Shown here: positions 40,234-50,779 of the stretch, in pieces
How the letters are laid out: the number at the start of each line of letters is the position of its first letter
How positions within the stretch are numbered: the first letter of the stretch is position 1
DNA from: Haliotis asinina
Taxonomy: Eukaryota > Mollusca > Gastropoda > Lepetellida > Haliotidae
Reading direction: 5' to 3'
DNA: 64,000 nt
Assembly: GCF_037392515.1 (NCBI RefSeq)
Contig: NC_090288.1
Coordinates: 3,465,501-3,529,500 of the forward strand
Program-made: the position numbers and the translations under genes
The notes under the pieces: generated by a model
Databases searched by the model: none
Seen by the model: only the letters and a program-made list of their open reading frames with translations
Told to the model about the DNA's origin: nothing

Positions 40234-40384
40234 CTAGAAAGGAATGTAGCGGCATGTGGCCAGTTCACGTTCCTTTGTATTATTTTAATGTCAGTAGAAA
40301 CAGATATTGAAGTATAGTCGAACCAGTCTTAGCATTACAGAAACCACGGATTTGTATATTGATGTTTTTTGTTTGCTATGGTTG

Positions 40385-40740
40385 TGGTTTAGCGCCACAT
40401 CCTTGGATTCCAGCTTTATAGTGGCGATCTGTAAATAATCCGGTCTGGACGATGATCAACTGCATGAGGGTCGTTCTACGCTACGGGGATACTATGACAT
40501 GTGTCAACTGGGTCAGAGAGCCTGACCACCTGATCCCATTAGCCGCATCTAACAAGCATGAGTTACCGAAGACCTGGACCTACTTGCACAATGCGATCTT
40601 AGCGCTAAGACTGTCTTAAGCCTATGTTGGAGAATGGGAATTGCAATCAGTGTAGCGCTAAGATCGCATTGTGCAAGTGGACCCTGGATCTTCACAGATT
40701 CAGTCAGTGAATGAGTTTAGTTTTACGCCGCTCTCAGCAA
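40385..40740 (+). repeat. SINE A with a MITE nested in it
   Basis: SINE A words run from 'ttccagctttatagtgg' and 'atgatcaactgcatgag' to 'agagcctgaccacctgatcc' and 'catgagttaccgaagacc', are interrupted by the fold-back element at 40582-40678, and resume with 'ggatcttcaca'. A second SINE start follows at 40705. Confidence 0.7.
40582..40678. mobile_element. 97-bp MITE with 26-bp perfect inverted repeats
   Basis: Left end 'acttgcacaatgcgatctt', continuing agcgcta, is exactly reversed at the right end. The interior reads 'cttaagcctatgttggagaa'. GGACC on both sides looks like a target duplication. In unit B (55121-55206) the right arm is cut short. No coding capacity. Confidence 0.85.
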
Positions 40741-40994
40741 TATTCCAGCTATATGGCGATGTCACAGATTAAAAAAAACGGAACTTTCAAATATAACAGA
40801 ATAGGAGTGCCAAAAACCCACATTTCAATAATCATAATGCAGTAGTTTTTCTTCAAGATCGCACTGTATATCATAACTATGCTTTCATAAATTACGGAAT
40901 AGCCAGATCAGAAAACTAGCACTGTAGGCTAGCGGTCAGGTTGATTCAAAAGAATTTTCGAAATGTCTCTTTTCCTTGTAATATCATTTAATTT

Positions 40995-41140
40995 TTTGTG
41001 TTGTTTAAAGCCGCATTCGGCGATATTCCAGCTGTATGGCGGCGGTCTTTAAATACTCTGGTTTAGACAATCCAGTGATCAACATCATAAGCTTGAATCT
41101 AATCAACTGGAATACGATGACGTGTAGCCACTATGTCAGT
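40995..41140 (+). repeat. SINE A copy in which unit A's homology ends
   Basis: 'aaagccgcattcggcgatatt' to 'atcaactggaatacgatgac'. The identical position in unit B (55505-55630) marks the other limit. Beyond it the two loci share nothing. Confidence 0.8.
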
Positions 41141-41154
41141 GTGCCGGACAGGTA

Positions 41155-41410
41155 TCCACTTTCGTTGGCATGACAGGGTTTCTGGTCAAATAAAATACTA
41201 TGCTTGTGAGAAAGATATTTGATTTGATCAAAGAAATAATCCTTAACGTGTGTTGATTGTATTGTATTGTAAGTTGTCTTATCACTTTTTGCATACACCA
41301 CATGCCTCAACCATATCAGATCGTCCAACATGATATTTTACCTTTATCTTGAGCTGCATGACTTTTTATTGGGGATACTCTCTGCATCAAATGGATGATT
41401 GATACGTATC
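41155..41410 (+). pseudogene. Detached copy of the lectin gene's last exon and 3' flank
   Basis: From about 41157 the sequence matches lectin exon 3 from codon 217 onward: FRWHDRVSGQIKYYACEKDI, stop TGA at 41220-41222, with Gly for Asp226. It then follows the lectin 3' flank ('gatttgatcaaagaa', 'cgtccaacatgatattt', 'cttgagctgca') to about 41400. The first two thirds of the exon and its acceptor are missing, replaced by SINE sequence. It lies 22 kb from the intact gene, between the two EF-hand units. Like the intact gene it lacks the cysteine after WHD. Confidence 0.85.
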
Positions 41411-42874
41411 ATGCAGTTGATCACTGGATTGCTTTGACCAGTCTCGATTATCACCACCGCTATATAGTGCTACCAACAATTATTAGTTTGATTTGACTGA
41501 TTTGAAGATTGAACGCATATGCCTCTATCTACGAAAAATACACAAAAGACACAATTTTCTCAAGCGTCACAGCTTACTAACTTTGGACTCCCAAACACAC
41601 CAGTAAACCTATGGTCTTTGGTTTTGCTTATACACTTGCAAGTTCAGAACTAGTGACCCTGAACCACAACGTTAAACGCCCGTGTCACTTAGACTGCATC
41701 ACAATCCCACGGTGTCGCATGTGAAGATCGTGTCATAACACTCTGACTTTAGGCATCTATCGTGATCGGGTGGTAAGGATCGCTGACTTGGTTGACACAT
41801 GTCACCGTATCCATATTACGGAGATTCATACACAGGATTGTTATAGATTGTGTACTTTGCCTTTGTTTAATTAATATAAGTTGAACAATTACCTTCGTTC
41901 CGTTATTTAAAATCCAAGCTGGAATAGATACACCAAAATTATGGTAAGCCATCAACATGTAATTACTTCGACATCAGTAATGTTGCATCAGCGCACAATA
42001 AATAGCATTGATTGATCAGATTGTTTAACTTTATGTTACTGCCATTAGTACATGTTCTAAGTTGTTTTTTACTATCATCCCTTTTAGTCGTTATTGATCC
42101 GAAAGCGTGTATCTGCTAATGAACCGACTATATTGGAACAGAATTCATTCAACAAAAAACGAACAGTAATCCATAGTTTAACAATTGAAATGATGTTACA
42201 ATACCCTCGGCTAAACGTATTTGTCTACAGGCGTTAGTGTACATGAAATTAGATTGCGTTTGAACGCTTTTAATTGTCCACACATATCGAACTGCTACAA
42301 CCATTGTACTTATGTTAAACTAGCGAATAGGAACAGTTACGTATCGCCATAGGTTTATGATGTGTCTGTATACCGAAAAAGATCGGTTTCGTTAATTTCA
42401 GCACAATCAACATCGCAGGTGAGACATTTTCCAGTATACCCCTTAAATGGTGAGAAACATATATGTGTATATTCTGGTAATATGGGTGGTGGGGAAAATG
42501 AGGAAGTGTTCCCAAATGATTGGCAACAGGTCCACTTCTAAGTTGTCAATGATCAAAGTATCGACGTTTCGAGGAAATCATTACAGTTGAATAAAAACAT
42601 GAACAAATCAACAGTTTTTCATCACAGATGTCAAACGTAATGTTTCCGTCTTTTCATGCGATCATATAATGTTAGTCAAGTGACACCTCGACTTTCGTCG
42701 CTTCCATCTTCATGCTCGGACACGATGCTTTATGGGAAAAAATGTTCCTAAAGAATGTTTGTCACCGATCGCCGATACGTCCAGTAAGTTTCTTGATTAC
42801 GTATATATGACGAATTTTGGCTGAACACATTCAGAATAGCATTATAATTGTACTTTTTTCTAAACGTTATCATT
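41411..42874. other. Spacer between duplication units; no gene recognised
   Basis: A short minus-strand SINE A fragment lies at about 41405-41475 ('ttgatcactggattgc', 'cgctatatagtgct') and another at about 41755-41830 ('gatcgggtggtaagg', 'gttgacacatgtcacc'). The rest is unique AT-rich sequence. Confidence 0.5.
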
Positions 42875-43378
42875 TACGAGAACGCTACCACCTCCAATGG
42901 ACCCAGAGAGACTGGAATCGAATCGTCGTTAGCGATGAATCAAGGTTTACCTTCAAAGGTAAACAGAGTCTGGAGACGACGTCGTGAATGGTATGCCCAA
43001 TGTTGTGTACAGAAATTCGACAGATTCGGGGGCGGAAGTTGCATGGTGTGGGGTGATTTCTGTGGGAACAACCCTTCCCGACTTCTGGTCATCCGTGGAA
43101 ACCTTACAACTGCTGCTTACCGCGACCATATGCTCAACCCTGAACTCGTTCCTTTCATGGCGGCTAATGGTCCAAGTCCACAGTTGCAGCATGATAATAC
43201 TCGATCGCATACCTCGATGTTGACACGAAGTTTCTTTGAAAACGCTGAAATCAACGTCATGGACTGGCCATCGAGTTCCCCTGACCTTAATCCAATAGAG
43301 GACGTTTGGGATGCACTTCGGAGAAGGCTTCGTGGCACTGTCAGTGTATCGAGTACATCACACAGATCTAAGCAATGA
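42875..43378 (+). mobile_element. Tc1-like transposase, 5'-truncated fragment
   Basis: Encodes the catalytic part of a Tc1-type (DD34E) transposase. The first Asp is in 'VVSDESRF', the second in 'LQHDNTRSH' and the Glu in 'PDLNPIEDVWD', 34 residues after the second Asp. 'FGGGSCMVWG' and 'RLRGTVS' match family blocks. A frame change lies between 'FTFKG' and 'VWRRRREWY' (about 42955-42970), and the N-terminal DNA-binding half is missing. No inverted repeats are found at either end, so this is an immobile remnant. The frames open on the minus strand here are shadows. Confidence 0.85.
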
Positions 43379-43404
43379 AATAATAACAATTTAAAAACCT
43401 TACC

Positions 43405-43550
43405 ATCTCTTGTTCTTTTATAGTGCCCTGAAGAAAGAATTGAAGTTCTACAATCTATCTCTGATTATTGTTAATCTTTATATTGTTCTAGTCACGATAT
43501 CCATGGAATAGTGCCAAAATGACCTTAATTTTTAACTCACTCACTCACTC
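43405..43550 (+). repeat. R1 repeat, 3' portion
   Basis: 'tattgttctagtcacgatatcc', 'agtgccaaaatgacctt' and the aactcactcactcactc tail. Confidence 0.65.
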
Positions 43551-44204
43551 GTGGTGTATCTGGGCATTGTAAGAGTGTAAACTTATGTTTTTGTTAGAAG
43601 TAGACTTATTTCAATCGGCGCTGTATTATTTGAATAATATGACAAGATGCCTTTGGTATTTATCAACTGTGGGATTAGACATAAAGGTTGTACAAGGTGT
43701 AAGACATGTAAAAGCAACAATGTTTTACGAGTTGCTGTTTTCCTTGTTAAACGTAGACTTCTTTCTTATTACAAGACTGTGTTTCTCGTGTTTCAATTTT
43801 CTTATCATTCTGTTCAGCCTAAAGAAAGTGCACTTTACCTAATATGTACAGAGAGACTTTAGTGTACCTTGAGTGTCTTGTTAAATCATTTCATAGTATC
43901 AAACGTCATTCATGAAATAGGTAATGTAAACAATACTCTCATTCAAAGACCTAGGCACATAAACCATTAAAATGTGTACTTCAACATTATGTCACATAAC
44001 TGTGACTTCAACTGAATGTTCCTTGAGTAGTACCGGTGTGCACAATTGCTGGATATACTCTATAAAATATTTGAAAGTCAATATCCTTTGCTGTTTAAAG
44101 AAGATAAAGTATGTAAATAGTATTCGTCGGTTGATGGAGGACGTGGTGTAAGGTCGTTTCAGTTGAATTTGTCATATATTTGAAATGAGTAATCATACAT
44201 GGAT
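43551..44204. other. No gene recognised
   Basis: Two overlapping plus-strand frames (43585-43842 and 43647-43862) are open but show no motif, and their hydrophobic make-up follows from T-richness. Confidence 0.4.
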
Positions 44205-44397
44205 CTGTGTTCCTTTCGACATCCAGCCAGGGTCCACGCAGGTAGCAAAAGTACTGTAAGTCCCCATGGTCCCTGGTATGGTGATCTACCTTCAGTTGTT
44301 GACGATCTGTAGCCCGTTTTTATATTGTATCGCCCTCTATAGTTAAACTGTTTTAGATTTAGTTACTAGTTTTAAATATCTGTGATAATCTAGTTGT
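44205..44397 (+). repeat. R1 repeat truncated at the edge of unit B
   Basis: 'tttcgacatccagccagg' to 'tctgtgataatctag' closely follows 20930-21110 and stops where unit B begins, so the left limit of the duplication lies in an R1 copy. Confidence 0.75.
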
Positions 44398-44512
44398 TTG
44401 TCGATGGTTTTGCTGCTGAACTGAGTGAGTGAGTTAAATTATAGTCACACCAGAATTATTTTAGCCACATCGTGCTTAAAACAATTCATTTATTGAGAAT
44501 AGACAAAGTTTA

Positions 44513-44827
44513 TTAAGAGTTCTGTCGACAAAGGACAGTAATAGATGCTGAACTGAAGTCCCCGAGATACATCTTAAGCTCAGTAGCATATCTTGGATTG
44601 GTGAGTTCACCACAACAGAAATGCTTGGTGCAAGACATTGACACTGACTCCCAACGTTTTCCTCGGTTTATAAGCATCGGAATCTCTTCACTTCCACACA
44701 TTTGAAATTTCAGGTTATCTCTAGAACAAGTATATTTGGATGACAACCTTTTTAATTCTCGAGCACGACGTTTCGATACAGGTTCTTGTATTGTTTCCAA
44801 ATTATCTATCCCGAATTTCTTGTCCAT
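44513..44827 (-). CDS. Unrecognised 104-residue frame with six cysteines (unit B)
   Basis: Starts at an ATG preceded by an in-frame stop and encodes a basic protein with dibasic sites (KRR, LKR, GKR) and cysteines at 'YTCSRD', 'FQMCGS', 'SMSCTK', 'HFCCGE' and 'TVLCRQ'. The spacing does not fit insulin, inhibitor cystine knot or defensin patterns that I know. No signal peptide is visible, so if real it would be a downstream exon. The unit A copy has a stop, and the two copies differ about as much in residue-changing as in silent sites. It may be chance open sequence. Confidence 0.3.
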   Translation of the reverse strand: MDKKFGIDNLETIQEPVSKRRARELKRLSSKYTCSRDNLKFQMCGSEEIPMLINRGKRWESVSMSCTKHFCCGELTNPRYATELKMYLGDFSSASITVLCRQNS

Positions 44828-45607
44828 CAGTCACTTGATTTTCTGGTTTGTTTTACAAACCTTCATCGAATAGGAGGCAAAAATCTTGATTTTTAAATCA
44901 CAGTTGTTGAGTGGCGGGTGCTACCGGTAGGGTTTGTTAATGTTTAAAACACCCGGTGTCATCTCTGATCTTTAGCACATATTTGTTGCCCTATATACCA
45001 AACAGAATTTCTTTCACAGGATAGTCAGTAGTGGGTTTTCTTTTTCGCTAACTTGCCGGAGACAGTGTTAATGAAAGTAGACCCTGTTGTACAGTCCATG
45101 CGTTCTGCGAATTATACTTCGTTCATTCCATGAAAATACCATGGCAGCGGTCAGTAACATTGCCAAAAATATACTGAGGAAAAGAAATAAGGGAACGCCA
45201 CTTCAAGGCAGTGTTCCTATATTTATTCTCAGATTTCCTCCCACAGCTGGTGATGCAAACTGGAAATATGAAAGGAACGTTGTACATTTCCCTTGGTCCT
45301 TTATTTTTTTCCATTTTCCTCGTGAAAACACAATGTCAATAATTAAAGTGATTATTTACATTCGCATTGATCAGCACAGAAACACATATGGGATACATGT
45401 TTTGTTTTCCCTTTATGAAACCCAGTCCCGAATGAAAACAATCATAGAAAATAAACAATAACATTCAAAATATGACGTATGCATTTCAAAAGTTTGGTTC
45501 TTTACACTTGAGTTGACATAATTCTTAGAGTCATTCTTTTCAGAATTGACAGTTGAGAATAGAAACCTTCAAGGTACACATAATTCAAACACATTCTTTC
45601 CAGACTG
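44828..45607. other. Unit B sequence without a recognised gene
   Basis: Counterpart of 25457-26300. Plus-strand open frame 45087-45461 is not conserved as a frame in unit A. Confidence 0.45.
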
Positions 45608-45840
45608 AACCCATGCTTGCCATAAAAGGCGACTATGCTTGTCGTAAGAGGCGACTAACGGGATCGGGTGGTCAGGCTTGCTGACTTGGTTGACACATGT
45701 CATCGGTTCCCAATTGCGCAGATCGATGCTCATGTTGTTGATCTTCTGGATTGTCTGGTCCAGACTCGATTATTTACAGACCGCAGCCATATAGCTGTAA
45801 TATTGCTGAGTGCGGCGTAAAATAAACTCACTCACTCACT
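45608..45840 (-). repeat. SINE A insertion specific to unit B
   Basis: Full minus-strand copy ('acccatgcttgccataaaag' to 'gtgcggcgtaaaataaactc', tail 'actcactcact'). The flanks 'tttccagactg' and 'ttttcagactg' look like an 11-bp target duplication. Unit A reads straight through at about 26305, so the insertion came after the segmental duplication. Confidence 0.85.
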
Positions 45841-46377
45841 TTTCAGACTGTTAAGAATACAAACACACAAGGTATATGTTCTTCCGGATACTCCGTCAAC
45901 TGCTTTTCGTATAGACAAATGTTTAACACCTTTCAGTCGTTGATGTCGGCTTGAGGCAAAATCGTTACACGCGTGTTTCAGAAAAGAATATCAAACATCC
46001 AAATATAAACAGGATTTTTACATTGATCCACAGAATACAGTCAAACATGGAAAACGCTAGAATCCACTGCACGGTGTGTACAAGAAACTCAAAGTTATTT
46101 ACACTCGCGTTCACATGATCGTGCCTAACAGTTTCATCAATGAGTGATAAACATGCACAAACAAGTGCTAGTGCTTCAGTAATAACAATATTGGAGTGCA
46201 CACAAATATCACGGTGCTATGACCCTTCAATAATGACTCAAAATCACAATATATTTTAGTAACCAATGCTTCTTGAAAAATTGTATGTATCCATGGAAAC
46301 ATGCAACACACCCAAGTCTTCCTGACCTTCATGAAACCATTTAAAGATTTTATGAATCTTTGCACAATCACGTGAGT

Positions 46378-46600
46378 GAGTGATTCTAGTTTTCCGCCGC
46401 ACGCAGCAGTCTATCAGCTATATGGCGGTGGTCTGTAAATAATCGATTCTGGACCAGACAATCCAGTGAACAACAACATGAATCGATTATGATGGCATGT
46501 GTCAACCAATTCATCGACCTGACCACGTTAGTCGTTTCTTACAATAATGGAATACAGAAGGTCAGTTTCCCTCCGGATCTTCAATCAAATGTATAACCAA
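46378..46600 (+). repeat. SINE A, unit B
   Basis: 'gtgagtgagtgattctag', 'cagtctatcagctatatggcgg', 'ctggaccagacaatccag', 'tgtgtcaaccaattcatcg'. Present only in unit B. Homology with unit A ends here, at about 26960. Confidence 0.75.
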
Positions 46601-46837
46601 AAAAAGAATGAATCAGAAGAGAGGTAAGATTTAAGATAATACTTTATTATCCCGTGGGAAATTTAGGTTACATCGTAAACAAAACACTGAATCACAACGT
46701 ACTTTACAACAACGCTAAAATCATGCCATATCGATATGTTGTGATATTTGTATGCACTGACATTTGCCCCCAAACATAAACCTCACAATCAAACCAGAAT
46801 CATATTTTCATATTTAGACAACACACCCATTAAAATA

Positions 46838-47115
46838 GTGAGTGAGTGAGTGAATTTAGTTTTACGCCGCACTCAGCAATATTACAGCTATATGACGGCG
46901 GTCTGTAAATAATCGAGTCTGGACCAGACAATCCAGTGATCAACAACATGAGCATCGATCTGCGCAATTTTGAACCGATGACATGCGTCAACCAAGTCAG
47001 CGAGCCTGACCACCCGATCCCGTTAGTCGCTTCTTACGACAAGCTGAGTCGCCTTTTATGGCAAGCATGGGTTGCTGAAGGCCTATTCTACCCCGGGACC
47101 TTCACGGGTCCCCAT
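46838..47115 (+). repeat. SINE A, full-length reference copy
   Basis: Starts in a gtgagtgagtgag run. Landmarks in order: 'ttttacgccgcactcagc', 'atatgacggcggtctgtaaa', 'ggaccagacaatccagtg', 'cgatgacatgcgtcaacc', 'gacaagctgagtcgcc', 'gggttgctgaaggcctattc' and 'gggaccttcacgggtccc'. The open frame across it (46936-47118) is a shadow. Low divergence suggests recent insertion. Confidence 0.9.
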
Positions 47116-49184
47116 TAAAATACTCTAAGGAGTAAAAATCTTTAGGGTAAAATTCTCAGGTATATTTTTATAAGCATTTGAAAATTTGACCCCGTATTAA
47201 ACATTCAATAGGTTAATGCCTGAAGGACCTCCATCTGCTGAGAGTTGTCTCTAATGCAAATTGTGAGGGTGTTTTCTTATTCCACCTCTATGTGAAAGAT
47301 TAAAATCACCTTTTCTGCTTCTAACGTTTGAGCCGAATGATATATCTTCTTTATTTCCCTTAGCATTTGCTAAGACCACAAGATGACCTAGTGTTGACAA
47401 CAGTTAAAAACTCGGAAACAAACGAATTATACGCACGAATGTTGTTTATCACTAAATAAAATGCATGCATGTCTTTGTGTGCTGATGGGTGGGGTGTTTG
47501 TGCCAATGTCATTGTACCCAGAATAATATCGTCCAGCTTACCAGATGACAGCTGAACTTTCACAGTCAAAGCAAACGCCGTACAACCAATAGACATCCCC
47601 TATGTGAATAATATGTAATCTTTCTCTCTCTAATATACCTTCAGACTATGAAACACTTATCTGATAGTGATCCGCCTTTCATTGGAATAGTTAAAATGTA
47701 TAATGGTCCTGTCGCTGGTCAGTACGACACCGTCCTCGCTTGGTTATCCAGCCATGTTGGAATTTATTGGTTAAACAATGACTGACGCTGCTGCAAAAGC
47801 AGCACTCAACAAATCTGTGACACCATTTCTAATACCTTACGGTGTCTATAAATGTGTCATTAGAAATTTCATCGTAATCTGATGCTAAAGAAGTGGGATT
47901 CATGTTGGTATCAATAAATTAACCCAACCACCTGCTACAGCAACGTGGGTTGTCAGTCCAGGTTTGAGGAGGAAATTATTCGGCGATGACTCATTGGCCA
48001 TTAAAAGGTGAGGATGTTCCGTTTTGCGTCCCTTGTGATGAATGAATCACGTTCAAGGATGTCCTGCTTGACTGTGTGGATTTTTCGATCACAACGGATA
48101 AGCATTTCAAAGTAAAAAATAATAATAAGATCTCACAATTAATTCTTACATTAAGAGAGAAGGAATTGTGAAATACATTTTTGAAAAATGTTTCCTACAT
48201 AGATAAATGTTTTATCATTTTTGTTTAGATTTGAGACTGTTAGTGGCTGTATCAGAAAAGCCAGATTTGATGTTAAGTACTGTAAAATCATTGTCCTCCT
48301 GAGAGGGTACGTAAGTACCGAAACATTCAAAGTAAATTTAAAACAACACTACCTTTAATCGTTGAATATAAGTTATTATAATTTATCGCTAGATTGTCTG
48401 AACTTGCTAACAACTGAATGGATGGTGTAAATCAGGCTAGGGTCCATGCAGGAAGCACACGTCCCCATGGCCCCTAGAATAGCGATCTACCTTCAGCTGT
48501 TGGCAATCTATAGCACGCTTTTGTCTTGTCATTTATAGTTTAAATGTTTTATATTTAATTGCTGGTTATAAATTTATATCTTTGATGTACTGGTTCTTTT
48601 GTCCGCCTACTTCACGTGAAATTTGCTTTGCATGTTCTTTTGTTGACTTTTTGCCGAATATTTCTCTAAACGCTTCTAAACCAAAGGGACAAGCTGAAAC
48701 TGTTTAAAATCACATACATGTGAGGTTTTGAAAACAAATTGTATGTCTGTATTGTGTTTGCCGCAGCCTCGTACATGAGACCAGTATTATCAAAATCACT
48801 TATGAGTTCGGTGTTTATAGAGGAGTGTATTTTTCACGTCATGGGTGTGGTGAAGACTCCGTAAATCAACTACAAGAATTACATATTGGATCACCTCCTG
48901 TCTTCAATTACTACTGTTGAGAAGTCTAATGAACAAGGCATGAAAGGTTGATGGTAACGATGATTTACTGAAATCATATCCATGCAACGAAATCATTCAT
49001 AATCATTTGCGAAATCATCTTGAACGTTGTAGTGCCACTCTCCCTCTAGTGGCGTAGTTTGCAAAAAAAACGTATCGAATCATGTGATGTTCCAAATTTG
49101 ACATAAATGTTAAACATAACTTTCATCTCTAGTGGTTATGATGGTGTATACTCAATAAAACAGACACATTTTCCTCACCTCACT
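47116..49184. other. No gene; one R1 fragment
   Basis: R1 landmarks at about 48425-48600 ('gctagggtccatgcagg', 'gatctaccttcagctgttgg'). Sequence shared with unit A resumes at about 47940-48010 and 48818. Otherwise unique. Confidence 0.5.
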
Positions 49185-49867
49185 TCATTCTTGGAGGTGG
49201 TGGATGCTCCTTGCGAACTCTTCCAAACTCACACTTGTATCTCCTACATGGAGAAATGTTCAGGTCAGTAACAATCTTGACACAAATTATATTCAGATAC
49301 AAAGGTATTCATCTTTCATCTTGTCTCATAATACATACCTCAGTATAGATTGCATTTGTATAATTGGCTCTAACCATTTTCATCTGCAAAAGAGAGCAAC
49401 ACCATCAATTGTTCCATCCATGTTTCTATCTAGGCTTTCCACGTCACGTTTGCCTTCAAGGAAAAGTAATAATGTTTGAAAGGATACACAGTGATAGAAA
49501 ATCATTTTGGCTATATAAGGAACATGAACGGTGAGTTTGTTTGTGTTGTTTGTTTGTTTCTTTCTTTCAAGCTGTCGGTTACATGTTAGGAATGTAACGG
49601 CGGCCGTAGATGAAATCTTCAGAACTGACGATTAATTAATATTCATATTGATCAGGATATAAGTCTTGATATGAAATGAACCTTCAAATGTTCACAGAGT
49701 CACCATTACATTTCCATTACACCGTTGGACTCACCCAACACCGCAATTCCATTTTACGCTGCTGTGGCAGCTGCTCTGGCAACTCTTCGCCATCGAACAC
49801 GTCGCCAGGCAGCAGATTCGGACACCATCACTGTGGTCACAAGCAGGAGGACAAGGAACAAACGCAT
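49185..49867 (-). pseudogene. EF-hand protein Y, unit B copy, broken
   Basis: Minus-strand exons 49867-49735 (exon starts 49879), 49453-49375 and 49243-49185 keep the splice sites and phase of unit A. Exon 1 has an in-frame TAA after 'ARAAATAA' in place of Lys-Ile. Exon 2 lacks 41 bp, which removes most of EF loop 1 after DGTI and shifts the frame. Exon 3 is whole and gives the family's proper C-terminus: DTSVSLEEFARSIHHLQE and TGA at 49187-49185. With an intact exon 2 the family protein would be 103 residues. Replacements Ala/Thr and Val/Ala in the signal region also separate it from unit A. Confidence 0.85.
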
Positions 49868-50260
49868 TTGGGTTGTATTCTGAAATAAACACGAATTATC
49901 CTCGCATGATTTCAGAATCATGTAAACACCGAAGGCAATAATACTTCTTTAATAAAGTCACCAAGCAAGGAACAACGCATTGTGGGCTGTATTCCGAAGT
50001 AAACATGAATAATATATGTTAGCTTGTTACAAGACATTGTAAATGATATTTCTATCATAAAGTCACCCAACAAGGAACAAACGCATTTGCAGGGTATACT
50101 CTGAAGTAAACATTAATAACTCTTGGTCGATTTCAGAATTTTGTAAACACTGAAGTCAATAATATTTCTGTCATAAAGTCACCGAAAAAAAAGAAACCAG
50201 CGCATTGTGGAATGAATTCTGTAATAAGCATAAATGATCCACGAATGACTTAGGAATATC
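49868..50260. repeat. Four diverged ancestral units of the satellite
   Basis: The exon 1 unit (49856 on), 'aacgcattgtgggctgtatt' (about 49976), 'acgcatttgcagggtatact' (about 50082) and 'gcgcattgtggaatgaattc' (about 50202) are spaced about 105-120 bp. Only the second has the 'tgttagcttgttacaagacattgtaa' text that forms the 92-bp unit in A, so that unit is the amplified one. Confidence 0.85.
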
Positions 50261-50444
50261 CTAACCATTGAAATTTCGTGAAAACTATCAGCATAATACG
50301 ATGTACTTTAAAGCATATTTCCATTTATAACTTGAACCAAAATATCATGAGGAAATAACGTTTCCATAGCGTTAACGTCTTGATAATGCCCAGCCACACC
50401 ATTTATTCTACGTATACACCGGTGAACATCCGGGTTAGAACTTA

Positions 50445-50575
50445 CACATGTCATCGCATCCCAACTTCATAGATCGATGATAATGGTGTTGATCTTTTGA
50501 CTGACTGATCTGGACTCTGTTATTAAACGACCGACACCACATAGCTGGAATATTGCCGTGAGCGGCGTAATGAAT
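50445..50575 (-). repeat. SINE A fragment (counterpart of 36105-36300)
   Basis: 'acacatgtcatcgcatcc' to 'tagctggaatattgccg', minus orientation. It is shorter at its start than the unit A copy. Confidence 0.7.
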
Positions 50576-50697
50576 AGCTCAGCGAACAAACAGCCGTTAC
50601 GAATACCCTGTAAAGCTACATACACAATACAAAATATGCAAACCTGGGCAGTTGACATTGTGTAAAAAGTTCCTGCAAATGCTAAGACAATCAGGAA

Positions 50698-50718
50698 AAT
50701 ATATATATATATATATTA
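50698..50718. repeat. (TA)n microsatellite
   Basis: Short TA run just beyond the donor of the Y 5'UTR exon in unit B. Unit A has 'ataataatactataatag' here. Confidence 0.85.
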
Positions 50719-50723
50719 CTCAC

Positions 50724-50779
50724 CAGAAGAAGACAAATCAAGACACAGTAGCTATGATGGGAAATTCCTTGTATTTATA
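50724..50779 (-). promoter_or_regulatory. TATA box and 5'UTR exon of Y, unit B
   Basis: TATAAATA on the minus strand at 50779-50772, leader ending 'tttgtcttcttctg' at 50724, then donor GTGAGTAA. The intron to the acceptor at 49880 is about 840 bp, against about 7.9 kb in unit A. Confidence 0.65.

Larger units (their letters stand above)
25029..41125. repeat. Segmental duplication, unit A (contains expanded satellite)
   Basis: Collinear with unit B (44398-55636), same orientation. Shared blocks: 25029-26960 with 44398-46395, 27290-27360 with 47940-48010, 27389-28620 with 48818-49950, and 35836-41125 with 50090-55636. Divergence by eye is a few per cent outside indels. The main differences are the 7.2-kb satellite array in A, SINE insertions in B at 45608 and 46378-47115, and about 290 bp extra in B at 53690-53980. 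Both right-hand limits fall inside a copy of SINE A. Confidence 0.9.

Noticed and set aside
43117-43389. Minus-strand frame across the Tc1 fragment
   Set aside because: It is a shadow of the plus-strand transposase.
44513-44827. Insulin-like or cystine-knot peptide
   Set aside because: Cysteine spacing (8 residues between the first two; Cys, four residues, then Cys-Cys) does not match the insulin B/A chains or the usual knot pattern.
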